Below, in pieces: positions 1 to 9,001 of a stretch of 40,973 bases of DNA. Origin of the DNA: an uncultured Bacilli bacterium. GTDB lineage: Bacteria; Bacillota_I; Bacilli_A; RF39; UBA660. The first letter of the stretch is position 1. Every line of letters begins with the position of its first letter. Under the pieces are notes generated by a model, which was not told the DNA's origin, did no database searches, and saw only the letters and a program-made list of their open reading frames with translations. The stretch lies in the NCBI GenBank assembly GCA_944363835.1, contig CALVVJ010000004.1:1-40973 (forward strand), written 5' to 3'. A program made the translations under genes and the position numbers.

Positions 1-814
1 TAGGAATATCTATTCCTAATTCAGTACTTATATCATGCATAGTTTTTAAAAATATATATCTACTTATTATTGAAGCACAAGCAACACTTAAACATTGTTC
101 TTCAGCTTTCGGTGTAAATGTAATATTTACAACTTTATCTTTGACATCACTTAAATATCCATAGTAATTCTTAGGCGGCGTGAATTGATCAACAACGATT
201 TTTTCGTACGGCAAATTTTTATTTACCATATTTAGTAATACTTTATTGTGAAGTATTGCTTTAATTTTGTTCATATTAATATTTTGTTTATGAAATTTAT
301 TGTAATCGGGATTATTAAGAATATAACTGGAGTAGGGGATCTTTTCCATTATTTTTGGAGCTATTTTTTTTATTACATCATCTGTAATTTTTTTAGAGTC
401 AGTTACCTTTAATTCATCTAAAAATGAAATATTTTCTTTGCTTACAAATGTAGCAGTAACTACAATTGGGCCAAAATAGTCTCCAGTTCCAACTTCATCT
501 GAACCAATAGTATTGTAATTATCAAATTTACGATATTTATTTGTTTTTTCTTTTGAATCCTTCTTTTCTTTGCCAGTTTTTATATCGATAATTCGATTAT
601 TAAGCTTTCGTTCTAAATCAATCCAGATATTAGCATCAATATCAGCACTTATACCTTGAAACATTACTTTGCCAGATTCATAAAGAGTTATAATTGTATC
701 AGCTTCCGTTGCTTGAAATACAGCATAAGGAGGAGTTTTATCTCTTCTTAAATCATTATAATATTTAATCATTTTTTCTTTAACGTTATCACTAACTTTA
801 AATACAATTGTCAT
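1..814 (-). CDS. rnhC: Ribonuclease HIII (3' end cut by window edge)
   Basis: Cleaves the RNA strand of RNA-DNA hybrids in the cytoplasm. The frame reads 271 codons from an ATG at 814 and runs off the left edge; the family is usually about 300 residues, so only the C-terminal tail is missing. The N-terminal ~85 residues are the DUF3378/TBP-like substrate-binding domain of RNase HIII. The catalytic domain begins with SDEVGTGDYFGP, the DE...G pattern that separates HII/HIII enzymes from HI, followed by DSKKI and VVDQF, which carry other expected acidic residues. A GAGGT ribosome site lies about 8 bases before the ATG. It is transcribed divergently from the cvpA-type gene, with an ~87-bp shared promoter region. 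Confidence 0.9.
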   Translation of the reverse strand, partial: MTIVFKVSDNVKEKMIKYYNDLRRDKTPPYAVFQATEADTIITLYESGKVMFQGISADIDANIWIDLERKLNNRIIDIKTGKEKKDSKEKTNKYRKFDNYNTIGSDEVGTGDYFGPIVVTATFVSKENISFLDELKVTDSKKITDDVIKKIAPKIMEKIPYSSYILNNPDYNKFHKQNINMNKIKAILHNKVLLNMVNKNLPYEKIVVDQFTPPKNYYGYLSDVKDKVVNITFTPKAEEQCLSVACASIISRYIFLKTMHDISTELGIDIP

Positions 815-848
815 AATTTTTACCTCGCTTAGTTAATTTTAACATATT

Positions 849-876
849 TTGCTTTATTTTTCATCATAATTATAAT
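849..876 (+). promoter_or_regulatory. Sigma-A promoter of cvpA-trx operon
   Basis: TTGCTT at 849-854 and TATAAT at 871-876 with a 16-bp spacer, 25 bases before the start codon. TAAGGAG at 886-892 is the ribosome site. Confidence 0.6.
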
Positions 877-901
877 ATAATTAAAATAAGGAGACGTTAG
901 T

Positions 902-1597
902 ATGAATGTAATTGATATCATTAGTATTATAATAATTTTATTATTTGGGGTAATAGGGTTAAGAAAAGGGGTTATCAAAAGTTTAGTTCAATTAATAGGT
1001 ACTTGTGCTGTTATTGTTTTAGCCTTTGTTTTTAAAGATGTTTTAGCCAATTTCTTGATGGAACATTTACCTTTTTATAATTTTGGAGGAATCTTTGAAG
1101 GCATTACTGCAATAAATGTTTTAATTTATGAACTTATTTCCTTTGTAGTTATTTATATATTATTATATTGTGTTTTAAGTATCATTATTAATTTAGCAGG
1201 AATAGTTGAAAAACTTCTAGAAATTACCGTTATTTTAGCAATACCATCTAAAATAATGGGAGGAATTGTAGGCTTAATTGAAGGTGTTATCATGGCTTTT
1301 ATGTTAACATTCATCTTTTTCCATATTCCTGCAACTGAATCTATGGTAGCTGAGTCTAAATTTTCTATTGTTCTTTTAGAAAGGACTCCAATTATTGGTT
1401 CTCTTGCTTCAAGTAGTACAAAAGCCCTAGAAGAAATTGATGAAATATTAAAAGAAATGGAAGATAATGAAAATAGAGAAGATGTTAATTTCCGTGTCTT
1501 GCATGTTTTAGTTTCTTATAATATAATATCTAAAGAAGATGCCCAAAAATTAATCGATGCTGACAAGATTGCATTTACGGGTACTGTGGTAATATAG
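902..1597 (+). CDS. CvpA family membrane protein
   Basis: 231-residue membrane protein of the CvpA (colicin V production) family. Four hydrophobic segments are visible, roughly at residues 3-20, 27-47, 68-96 and 115-142. GLRKGVIKSLVQLIG between the first two is the family's usual conserved loop. The C-terminal 80 residues are soluble and acidic. RNase HIII followed by a CvpA protein is a common Firmicutes arrangement, although there the next gene is often mutS2, which is not here. The exact biochemical role of the family is unsettled. The thioredoxin gene starts 9 bp after the stop, so the two are probably cotranscribed. Confidence 0.8.
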   Translation: MNVIDIISIIIILLFGVIGLRKGVIKSLVQLIGTCAVIVLAFVFKDVLANFLMEHLPFYNFGGIFEGITAINVLIYELISFVVIYILLYCVLSIIINLAGIVEKLLEITVILAIPSKIMGGIVGLIEGVIMAFMLTFIFFHIPATESMVAESKFSIVLLERTPIIGSLASSSTKALEEIDEILKEMEDNENREDVNFRVLHVLVSYNIISKEDAQKLIDADKIAFTGTVVI

Positions 1598-1606
1598 GAG
1601 GAAAAT

Positions 1607-1897
1607 ATGGTAAAACATTTGACAAATACTGATGACTTTTCATCACTTATTTCTGAAAATAAAATTTTAGTAGACTTCTACGCCGACTGGTGTGGTCCAT
1701 GCAAAATGCTTGCACCAGTTTTGGATAGTATTACAGAAATAGATGTTTTAAAAATAAATGTTGATGAATTTCCAGATTTGGCAGCTAAATATGGCGTAAT
1801 GAGTATTCCAACTTTAATTTTATTTGAAAATGGGCAAGAAACCAAGAAAGGAATAGGTTTTAAAAACTTAGATGAAATAAAAAAAATGATCAGTTAA
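1607..1897 (+). CDS. trxA: Thioredoxin
   Basis: Small cytoplasmic disulfide reductase of 96 residues, slightly shorter than the usual 105. The active site is ADWCGPCKM, with Cys29 and Cys32. The conserved cis-proline is Pro68 in MSIPTLI. The frame starts at an ATG 7 bases after AGGAGG. It follows the cvpA-type gene by 9 bp and ends inside a bidirectional terminator shared with the convergent yigZ gene. No thioredoxin reductase is in the window. The symbol is by family; other thioredoxins may exist elsewhere in the genome. Confidence 0.85.
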   Translation: MVKHLTNTDDFSSLISENKILVDFYADWCGPCKMLAPVLDSITEIDVLKINVDEFPDLAAKYGVMSIPTLILFENGQETKKGIGFKNLDEIKKMIS

Positions 1898-1909
1898 TGG
1901 TCATTTTTT
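1881..1909. terminator. Bidirectional rho-independent terminator (trx / yigZ)
   Basis: Inverted repeat: AAAAAATGATC at 1881-1891, 7-nt loop, GGTCATTTTTT at 1899-1909, with one G-T pair. A-run and T-run on the two sides allow termination both ways. The stop codons of both convergent genes lie within or next to the hairpin. Confidence 0.8.
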
Positions 1910-2251
1910 TATTGCTGCACTACCAGCATTACCATAAGCTCTGGAAAGTGGTCCAGCCCCTAATTTAATGCCTCCAAAATATCTAACTACAACGAGCATT
2001 TTGTTGTTCAAATTATTTTTTTCTAAAATGTTGAAAAGAGGTAACCCCGCTGTTCCGCTAGGCTCTTTATCATCACTCTTACCAGCGGTATTATCAAATT
2101 TATAAGCGTAAACAATATGTTTCGCTTTTTTATGTTCTTTTCTTAAATCTTCTAATATCATTTTTACTTCATCAATATTATCAATTTGATAATAATAACT
2201 GATGAATTTAGATTTTTTAATTTCAATTTGGGAAGAATTTATTAAATTCAT
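1901..2251 (-). CDS. YigZ/IMPACT family protein, N-terminal domain only
   Basis: Belongs to the UPF0029/IMPACT N-terminal domain family (YigZ, YvyE). Expected landmarks are present: SKFISYYYQIDNIDEV, AKHIVYAYKF, and the DDKEPSGTAGLPLFNIL and VVVRYFGGIKLGAGPLSRAY signatures. I prefer the ATG at 2251 (116 residues), because GGTGAT sits about 5 bases upstream; an ATG at 2284 has no such site. Family members are usually about 200 residues with a C-terminal DUF1949 domain. Here the frame ends right after the first domain, so this is a short form. Function in bacteria is uncertain; eukaryotic relatives act in translational control. Confidence 0.8.
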   Translation of the reverse strand: MNLINSSQIEIKKSKFISYYYQIDNIDEVKMILEDLRKEHKKAKHIVYAYKFDNTAGKSDDKEPSGTAGLPLFNILEKNNLNNKMLVVVRYFGGIKLGAGPLSRAYGNAGSAAIKK

Positions 2252-2320
2252 GCAATCACCAGCAATATTATATCGTAAAAACAACTTATTTTGTAGTATA
2301 ATATTAAAAGGTGGGATATA

Positions 2321-4105
2321 ATGCTTAGAGAAAAATTAAAAACAATTCCGCATTTACCAGGATCTTACCAAATGCGAAATATAAACAATACAATTATTTA
2401 TGTTGGTAAAGCTAAAGATTTATATAAGAGAGTCAATAGCTATTTTAAAGGCACAGTAACAGGTAAAACTGCGAAGATGGTTAGTGAAGTTGTCGATTTT
2501 ACATATATTACCACAACTACTGAACAAGAAGCCTTTATTTTAGAAATCAATTTAATTAAAGAATATAACCCTAAATATAATATTTTACTTAAAGATGATA
2601 AAAGTTACCCTTATATTGAATATATTAGTAAACCTTATCCTCGTTTAAAAGTATCAAGATACTTAAATATTCGTAAAAAAGATAAAAAAATGTTATTTGG
2701 GCCATATCCTAATGCCTATGCTGCTAGAAAAATAGTGGGATTGATAAATAGACTTTATCCATTAAAAAAATGTGAGGGTATGCCAAAACACGTTTGTTTG
2801 TACTATCATATCGGTGAATGTTTAGGTTATTGTGAAAAACACGTAGATCAAGAAAAATTAACGCAAATGGAACAAGAAATTTTAGACTTCCTTAAAGGAA
2901 ATGATAAAATACTTATCGATAAAATCATGGAAAAAATCAACACTTTTAGTGAAAATCTCAATTATGAAGCCGCTTTAGATTTAAAAAAAGAACTTCAGTA
3001 CATCGAAGTTGTTTTAGATAAGCAAAAAGTCGAATTACATGACTATATCAATCGGGATGCTATTGGATTTTATTATGACGAAGGTATTATTTCTGTTCAA
3101 ATTCTTTTTATTCGTAATGGTAAAATCGTCGGTGGTAATAATGACAAATTTTATATGATTAGTGATGTATATGACGAGATAAACTCTTATATTTTAAATT
3201 TTTATACTAAGCATGAAATCCCTAAAGAAATCTTGTTAGATGAAGGCTTAAATGCTGAAGTAATAGGTAATATTTTAGAAACAAGAGCTTTAATACCTCA
3301 GAAGGGCAATAAGAAAAACCTTATTAATATGGCTAAAGAAAACGCCAAAATAAGTTTAGAACAAGAAGTAACAATTATTCGAAATGACGAAAAGAGAACT
3401 GTCGGGGCCAACGAAAGTCTAAGAACTATCCTTAATTTACCAGTTTTAGATCGAATCGATGCTTTCGATAACTCCAATCTTTTTGGTTCTTACTCGGTAA
3501 GTGGAATGATTGTTTTTAAAGCTGGTAAACCATGTCGCAAAGAATATCGTAAATATAAGGTTAGCGTTGATAAAAACGATGATTACAATACGATGAAAGA
3601 GGTGATTTATCGCCGTTATTATCGAGCAATGGTTGATAAAACAGAAATGCCTGATTTAATAATCGTCGATGGTGGTGAAAATCAAATCCGAGCTTGTAAA
3701 GACATTTTGGATGCCTTACGATTAAATATCAAAGTTTGTGGTTTAAAAAAAGATGACCATCACCGTACTAATGAACTAATCGATGGTGACACTCTCGAAG
3801 TAATAAGCATCCCTAGAGACAGTGATATTTTCCATTATTTAACTCGTATTCAAGATGAAGTGCACCGCTTTACAATCACCTATCATAAAACTTTGCGTGA
3901 CAAAGGAAGTATCTCTAGCATCCTAGATAACATCTCAGGTATTGGCAAAATCCGTAAGAAAGAACTTATAAAAAAATATGGCAGTATAAAAAAAATGGCG
4001 GAAGCATCTGTTAGTGAATTAAGCACGATAATCCCTCCAGCAGTTGCTGCTGACTTGCATAAATATTTACAAGAAAGGAATGAAAAAGATGGGGAAATTA
4101 ATTAG
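2321..4105 (+). CDS. uvrC: Excinuclease ABC subunit C
   Basis: Makes the dual incisions in nucleotide excision repair together with UvrAB. At 594 residues it is full length. Domains in order: GIY-YIG nuclease at ~12-90 (LPGSYQMRN, IIYVGKAKDLYKR), Cys-containing linker (CEGMPKHVCLYYHIGECLGYC) at ~150, UVR domain at ~195-235, RNase H-like nuclease from ~375 (IDAFDNSNLFGSYSVSGM, then IIVDGGENQI), and C-terminal helix-hairpin-helix motifs after ~535 (NISGIGKIRKKELIKKYGS). It starts with GGTGGGAT upstream. Its last 17 bases overlap the start of the RnfC-like gene. Confidence 0.97.
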   Translation: MLREKLKTIPHLPGSYQMRNINNTIIYVGKAKDLYKRVNSYFKGTVTGKTAKMVSEVVDFTYITTTTEQEAFILEINLIKEYNPKYNILLKDDKSYPYIEYISKPYPRLKVSRYLNIRKKDKKMLFGPYPNAYAARKIVGLINRLYPLKKCEGMPKHVCLYYHIGECLGYCEKHVDQEKLTQMEQEILDFLKGNDKILIDKIMEKINTFSENLNYEAALDLKKELQYIEVVLDKQKVELHDYINRDAIGFYYDEGIISVQILFIRNGKIVGGNNDKFYMISDVYDEINSYILNFYTKHEIPKEILLDEGLNAEVIGNILETRALIPQKGNKKNLINMAKENAKISLEQEVTIIRNDEKRTVGANESLRTILNLPVLDRIDAFDNSNLFGSYSVSGMIVFKAGKPCRKEYRKYKVSVDKNDDYNTMKEVIYRRYYRAMVDKTEMPDLIIVDGGENQIRACKDILDALRLNIKVCGLKKDDHHRTNELIDGDTLEVISIPRDSDIFHYLTRIQDEVHRFTITYHKTLRDKGSISSILDNISGIGKIRKKELIKKYGSIKKMAEASVSELSTIIPPAVAADLHKYLQERNEKDGEIN

Positions 4106-5213
4106 TTTAGAAAAAGATCCTAATATCAAAATATCTAACTCTTTAGAATACTTTTTAGATCCTGATTTCATTTATATCCCCGCTGAAAATATCCAAGTCC
4201 ATCAAAATGAATTTGTCTACAAAAATATGCCTGTATGTAAAAACTATTGCTCTAGTATTTCAGGTATTGCCTACGGTTTAAAAAAAAGATTATTTCATAA
4301 TGGCGTAAAAGATAGTTTAGTTATTGCTAATGATTTTCGGGAATTAGAAAATACCCCAACTAAAAAAAGAAGCAAAGTAACCATTAAAAATATATTAAGT
4401 GTTTTAAATATTAATAACAAGACCTTATTAGAAAAATTTAAAAGTCAAAATAAATTTGATAATATAGTTATTACAGCAATTAATGATGAACCTTACGTAT
4501 ACAATCATATCTTTATTCTAAAAGAAAACATCACAGACCTTCTAGAACTGCTAGATGAACTTAGTCTCATCTATAAAACTAATCATAATTATTTAATAGT
4601 TAAAAATATTGACACTACAATTATTAATGATTGTCTAAATGTTATTGGAACATACCCAAATATCGAACTTACTTTAGTAAATGATGAATACTTACTAGAA
4701 AGAGAAGAATTTATTTTTAGCAAATTACAAATAAATAACAATACTTTATACCTAACTACTCAAGAATTGCTTGAATTAAACAATTATTTACTAAACAAAG
4801 ATAATACAACGACATTATTAACTATCTCCGGTAACGCTTTAAAAGAAAATAAAACTATTCGGGTAAAAAAATATACTTTATTAAAAGATATATTGACTAA
4901 ATATTTTGAATTGTTAACCGATGAATACGTTGTAATAGTCAATGGTTTAATGCAAGGGTATTCTATCAAAGACACAACCAATCTAGTAATCGATGATCAA
5001 ATAACAGCTATAAATATAATGAAACCATTCAAAAATCCAGAAGCACAATGTATTAACTGTGGCCAGTGTTTAGAAATATGCCCCAAAGGTGTCAACCATT
5101 TAACTGGTAAAAATATTGCTAAATGTATCAACTGTGGTTTATGTACCTATATTTGTCCTGGTTTTGTCAATTTAAAAAATAAAATAAAGGAGTATAAAAA
5201 TGACCAATACTAG
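4089..5213 (+). CDS. RnfC-like ferredoxin-type protein lacking the glycine-rich flavin/NADH loop
   Basis: 374 residues from the ATG at 4089, which has AAGGA 9 bases upstream; it overlaps uvrC by 17 bp. The order matches RnfC (electron-transport complex subunit C): an N-terminal barrel-sandwich region (FIYIPAENIQVHQNEF...SSISGIA), a central part with NDEPYV where RnfC has ECEPYLTSD, an SLBB-like segment (TLLTISGNALKENKTIRV), then two complete 4Fe-4S motifs with Cys321/324/327/331 and Cys346/349/352/356. The GxGGAxFPT nucleotide/flavin loop is not found; the place reads ILSVLNINNKTLLEKF. RnfD-like follows with a 14-bp overlap, so they form one unit. Electron partners are unknown. Confidence 0.7.
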   Translation: MGKLISLEKDPNIKISNSLEYFLDPDFIYIPAENIQVHQNEFVYKNMPVCKNYCSSISGIAYGLKKRLFHNGVKDSLVIANDFRELENTPTKKRSKVTIKNILSVLNINNKTLLEKFKSQNKFDNIVITAINDEPYVYNHIFILKENITDLLELLDELSLIYKTNHNYLIVKNIDTTIINDCLNVIGTYPNIELTLVNDEYLLEREEFIFSKLQINNNTLYLTTQELLELNNYLLNKDNTTTLLTISGNALKENKTIRVKKYTLLKDILTKYFELLTDEYVVIVNGLMQGYSIKDTTNLVIDDQITAINIMKPFKNPEAQCINCGQCLEICPKGVNHLTGKNIAKCINCGLCTYICPGFVNLKNKIKEYKNDQY

Positions 5214-6069
5214 TATTGTATTCCATAATAAAGAAAGTATTAAAAAAATAGTAATTAGGTATCTCGTATGTCTTATTCCTTTAATAATCTATGGTATATA
5301 TAAAAATGGTTTTCTTTTATATACTAGAGATTTAATTTTTTTTCTTTCAATATTTAAAATCATTTATCTTTTAATTATCAGTTTAATAGTTTATATAGTT
5401 ATTGATAAGTTGCTATTTAAAAAAAGAGAATTTTGGAGCATGGACTTATTGTTTTTACTAATAATCCCTTTATTTATACCTCCGAATATTAATATTCTTC
5501 TTTATAGCATAGTTTTGTTTGTTTCTTTTTTCCTATCAAACATATTAGAAAAAAAGTTTAAATTTAACAAAATAGCTTTTTGCAAGTTAGTAATTATTGC
5601 TGCAATTGTAATATTTAGTAATTATACTTATCAAAATGTTGCTGAAGAAATGCATATATATTCTCTTAATTACTGGGATTATCTCTGGGGACGCTATAGT
5701 GGGGGAATTGCTTCAACTAATATCATCTTTGGTATATTTATTTTACTTATTTTGTCAACTTTTAAAAGTTATAAAAAGATAATTGCCATTAGTAGTTTAT
5801 TAGCTTTTATTATTTTATCTTTTCTTTTAAGTGGTTTTGATAGCATGGTTTTTATTTCTAGTAGTGCTATCCTAGGTTTTATTTTATTATCGATAGATTC
5901 ACTAAGTACTCCTCATACCAAAAGAGCTATGCTTTTATACGGTATAATTAGTGGAATTATAACTTCTTTTTTAACAATTTATGTAAATAGCAACGAAGGT
6001 GTATTTATTAGCACATTATTTTTAAGTTTTTTCAGTTCAACACTTGATAAAATCGTCGAAAGATGGTAA
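5200..6069 (+). CDS. RnfD/NqrB-like membrane protein
   Basis: 289-residue, highly hydrophobic protein with about eight to ten membrane segments. The C-terminal half aligns by eye with RnfD/NqrB: RYSGGIASTNIIFG lies where those proteins have the SGAT-type motif carrying covalent FMN, and GFILLSIDSLSTPHTKR matches the FmaTDpvTsP motif. NSNEGVFISTLFLSFFSSTLDK matches the yPEGv...N...PliD end. AAAGGAG precedes the ATG. It overlaps the RnfC-like gene by 14 bp. No RnfA, B, E or G subunit is in the window, so either they are elsewhere or this two-subunit form works alone. Family assignment is by motif reading only. Confidence 0.65.
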   Translation: MTNTSIVFHNKESIKKIVIRYLVCLIPLIIYGIYKNGFLLYTRDLIFFLSIFKIIYLLIISLIVYIVIDKLLFKKREFWSMDLLFLLIIPLFIPPNINILLYSIVLFVSFFLSNILEKKFKFNKIAFCKLVIIAAIVIFSNYTYQNVAEEMHIYSLNYWDYLWGRYSGGIASTNIIFGIFILLILSTFKSYKKIIAISSLLAFIILSFLLSGFDSMVFISSSAILGFILLSIDSLSTPHTKRAMLLYGIISGIITSFLTIYVNSNEGVFISTLFLSFFSSTLDKIVERW

Positions 6070-6144
6070 AATAATGACGATTTTTATAAAAGACACCAAA
6101 TATGTAATTGATGCTAGCATGAAAATATAGGTAGAGGGGAAGAT

Positions 6145-7890
6145 ATGGCATATATTAAAGATGAAGAGCTTAATGCTATTCGCGAGCAAGCAGATATAGT
6201 TGATATTATTTCGGATTATTTATCTTTAAAACAACGAGGCAAAAACTTTTTAGCAGTTTGTCCTTTTCATGATGACCATTCTCCTAGTTTAGTAGTATCA
6301 CGGGAACGCCAGATGTTTAATTGCTTTACTTGTAGAACCGGTGGTAATGTTTTTACTTTCATTATGAAATATGAAAATGTCAGTTTTGTTGAAGCTGTTA
6401 AAATCGTCGCTGATAAAATAGGTTATAATTTGAATATTAGTGATTATACTGATTATACTACTGCTAATAAAGAAGACTATGATATTATGGAATTTGCTAA
6501 AAAATTCTACTTAAATAATATATTTACCGAAAAAGGTATTGCAGCAAGGAAGTATTTACAAAATCGGGGAATCGATGAAAGTATTATAAGGGAATTTAAT
6601 ATTGGGTTATCTTTAGATGGGAAAGATACATTATATAAATTGTTAAATAACAAAAAGTATAATTCTGATAAAATCGCCGATTTAGGGCTTATTAATAAAG
6701 TTGGTTTAGATATCTATGATACGTTTTCCAATCGAATAATGATTCCCATTGAAGATTTAAAGGGACAAGTTGTAGGTTTCACCGGACGTATTTATAATGG
6801 TGAGAAAGATACTGCTAAATATATGAATACTAAAGAAACAGAAATATTTAAAAAAGGACATATTTTATTCAATTACCACAATGCTCGGCCTAACATTAGG
6901 GAAGAAAAATGTGTCATTGTTGTCGAAGGTAATATGGATGCCATTAAACTTAGTGCTAGTGGTATTAAAAATGTTGTTGCCTTGATGGGAGTAGCCTTAT
7001 CTAAAGAACAGATAGATGTCTTAAAGAAACTAAAAGTTCCCATTATCCTGATGCTCGATAACGATCAAGCAGGTTTAGATGCTACTGTCAAAAATGGCGA
7101 TGAACTGCAAAAATATAATCTAGATATTCGGGTGGTAAGACTAACTGATGCTAAAGACCCAGATGAATATATTCGTTTAAAAGGTGTTGATGCTCTAAAA
7201 GACAATATCAAGCATGCTATAAAATATATCGATTTTAAATTAGAATATTTAAAAAATAATAAAAATTTAAACAACATGGAAGACTTAATTTTATATGTTC
7301 GTGAAGTAATTTCTAGTTTAAATAGCACAGATGACTTGACAAAAGAGCTAGTTATATCTAAAATAAGCAAAGATTATGAAATTGATGCCGAAATACTAAA
7401 GCAAGAGTTAAATAATAGTGTACCGGAGAAAGAAACTAATATTAAGTCGCCGGAAGCTCCAAGAGCACCTAAACCAAAGCCTAGTAAATATAAAAGTGCG
7501 GCAAGTAAAATTTTGTTTTCGATGATGTGTGATCCAACTTACATAAGTATATATAAAAATCGCTTGGGATATTTTAAAGAAAAAAAAGAAAGAATGTTAG
7601 CTAGTGAAATAGTTTACTATAATACAGTCCATAATAATATAAACATTGCTGATTTTTTAACCTTTTTAATACCTCAAGAGGAATTATATAATTATGTTAA
7701 TGAAATAATTAGTGAAAATAATTATACTGTTGTTTCGCTTGAAGAGTTTAATAGTTGTGTAGATGTAGTGTTAAAAATACTAAAAAAAGATGAAATAGAA
7801 ACATTAAAAAACAAAATCAAGCAAGAGTTGGATGTCAATAAAAAAGTTGAGCTAATAGCAAAACTTACGGAATTAAAAAAGGAAGTGTGA
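6145..7890 (+). CDS. dnaG: DNA primase
   Basis: Synthesises RNA primers at the replication fork. 581 residues, near the usual ~600. The N-terminal CHC2 zinc finger has Cys39, His42, Cys60 and Cys63 (CPFHDDHSPS...FNCFTC). The catalytic core follows, with GRIMIP-like SNRIMIPIEDLKGQVVGFTGR and the TOPRIM parts VVEGNMDAIKLS and LMLDNDQAG. The C-terminal ~150 residues are a helical DnaB-interaction region with a Pro/Lys-rich linker around 430-450. GAGGGGAAG precedes the ATG. rpoD starts 3 bp after the stop, the classic dnaG-rpoD macromolecular-synthesis arrangement. Confidence 0.95.
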   Translation: MAYIKDEELNAIREQADIVDIISDYLSLKQRGKNFLAVCPFHDDHSPSLVVSRERQMFNCFTCRTGGNVFTFIMKYENVSFVEAVKIVADKIGYNLNISDYTDYTTANKEDYDIMEFAKKFYLNNIFTEKGIAARKYLQNRGIDESIIREFNIGLSLDGKDTLYKLLNNKKYNSDKIADLGLINKVGLDIYDTFSNRIMIPIEDLKGQVVGFTGRIYNGEKDTAKYMNTKETEIFKKGHILFNYHNARPNIREEKCVIVVEGNMDAIKLSASGIKNVVALMGVALSKEQIDVLKKLKVPIILMLDNDQAGLDATVKNGDELQKYNLDIRVVRLTDAKDPDEYIRLKGVDALKDNIKHAIKYIDFKLEYLKNNKNLNNMEDLILYVREVISSLNSTDDLTKELVISKISKDYEIDAEILKQELNNSVPEKETNIKSPEAPRAPKPKPSKYKSAASKILFSMMCDPTYISIYKNRLGYFKEKKERMLASEIVYYNTVHNNINIADFLTFLIPQEELYNYVNEIISENNYTVVSLEEFNSCVDVVLKILKKDEIETLKNKIKQELDVNKKVELIAKLTELKKEV

Positions 7891-7893
7891 AAT

Positions 7894-9000
7894 ATGAACG
7901 AAATTAAAACATTAGAAGAAAGAGAAAATAATTTAATTGTTAAAGGTAAAGAAAAAGGTTTTATTACTTATGAAGAATTAGCAGAAGAATTAAAGGGATT
8001 AGAAATTGATTCTGACGCTTTGGATAATTTATACAATAAATTAGTTGAAAATAAAATCGAAGTAGTTGCTGAAGCTGATGTCGATTCTAGCAATGGGGAA
8101 ACCAAACTTAAACCCAAAGAAGAAACTGATGAAATAATTTTAAATGATGAAGACATTACTAAAGACATCAATATAAATGATCCAGTTCGGATGTATTTAA
8201 AAGAAATAGGACGAATTTCTCTTCTTTCTAGTACTGAAGAAATGGAAATTTCCCAAAGAGTTGCTGAAGGGGATGAAGAAGCCAAAAGAATTCTTGCAGA
8301 ATCTAACCTTCGTTTGGTTGTAAGTATTGCCAAAAGATATGTTGGTCGTGGTTTACTATTCCTTGATTTAATTCAAGAAGGTAACATAGGTCTTATGAAA
8401 GCTGTTGAAAAATTTGACTATGACAAAGGTTATAAATTCTCAACTTATGCAACATGGTGGATTCGTCAAGCAATAACTAGAGCCTTAGCAGATCAAGCAA
8501 GAACCATTCGTGTTCCTGTTCATATGGTTGAAACAATCAATAAAATGTCTCGTGTTCAAAGACAACTTACTCTTGAACTAAATCGTGAACCTAGTGAAGA
8601 AGAAATTGCTAAAAAAATGGGTGTTGGTATTGAAAAAGTTCGAGAAGTATTAAAAATTAGTCAAGAACCAGTGTCTTTAGAAACCCCAATAGGGGAAGAA
8701 GAAGACTCACATCTAGGGGATTTCTTGAAAGATGAATCGAGTCTATCTCCAGAAGAATATACGGAAAACGAAATCTTAAAAGAAGAAATAAAAGAAGTGC
8801 TTATGTCATTGCAAGCAAGAGAACAAGAAGTATTAGAGTTGCGTTTTGGTCTTATTGATGGAACTTGTCACACTCTTGAAGAAGTAGGCAAAAAATTTAA
8901 TGTAACTCGTGAAAGAATAAGACAAATTGAAGCTAAAGCATTAAGAAAATTACGTCATCCATCAAGAGCCAAAAAACTAAGAGACTTCCTAGAAGAATAA
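7894..9000 (+). CDS. rpoD: Primary sigma factor RpoD/SigA
   Basis: Housekeeping sigma factor of 368 residues, the size of Bacillus SigA. Region 1.1 is at ~1-75, followed by an acidic linker. Region 1.2 is [11 protein letters not shown], and regions 2.1-2.4 cover [22 protein letters not shown] through [20 protein letters not shown]. Region 3 contains [15 protein letters not shown], and region 4.2 is the helix-turn-helix [30 protein letters not shown]. The promoters annotated in this window match its expected TTGACA/TATAAT preference. It sits between dnaG and trmK with almost no spacing. Confidence 0.97.
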   Translation: MNEIKTLEERENNLIVKGKEKGFITYEELAEELKGLEIDSDALDNLYNKLVENKIEVVAEADVDSSNGETKLKPKEETDEIILNDEDITKDININDPVRMYLKEIGRISLLSSTEEMEISQRVAEGDEEAKRILAESNLRLVVSIAKRYVGRGLLFLDLIQEGNIGLMKAVEKFDYDKGYKFSTYATWWIRQAITRALADQARTIRVPVHMVETINKMSRVQRQLTLELNREPSEEEIAKKMGVGIEKVREVLKISQEPVSLETPIGEEEDSHLGDFLKDESSLSPEEYTENEILKEEIKEVLMSLQAREQEVLELRFGLIDGTCHTLEEVGKKFNVTRERIRQIEAKALRKLRHPSRAKKLRDFLEE

Positions 9001-9001
9001 T

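Noticed and set aside
4784-4981. Minus-strand frame inside the RnfC-like gene
   Set aside because: No ribosome site; its codons mirror the sense gene, which has clear motifs.
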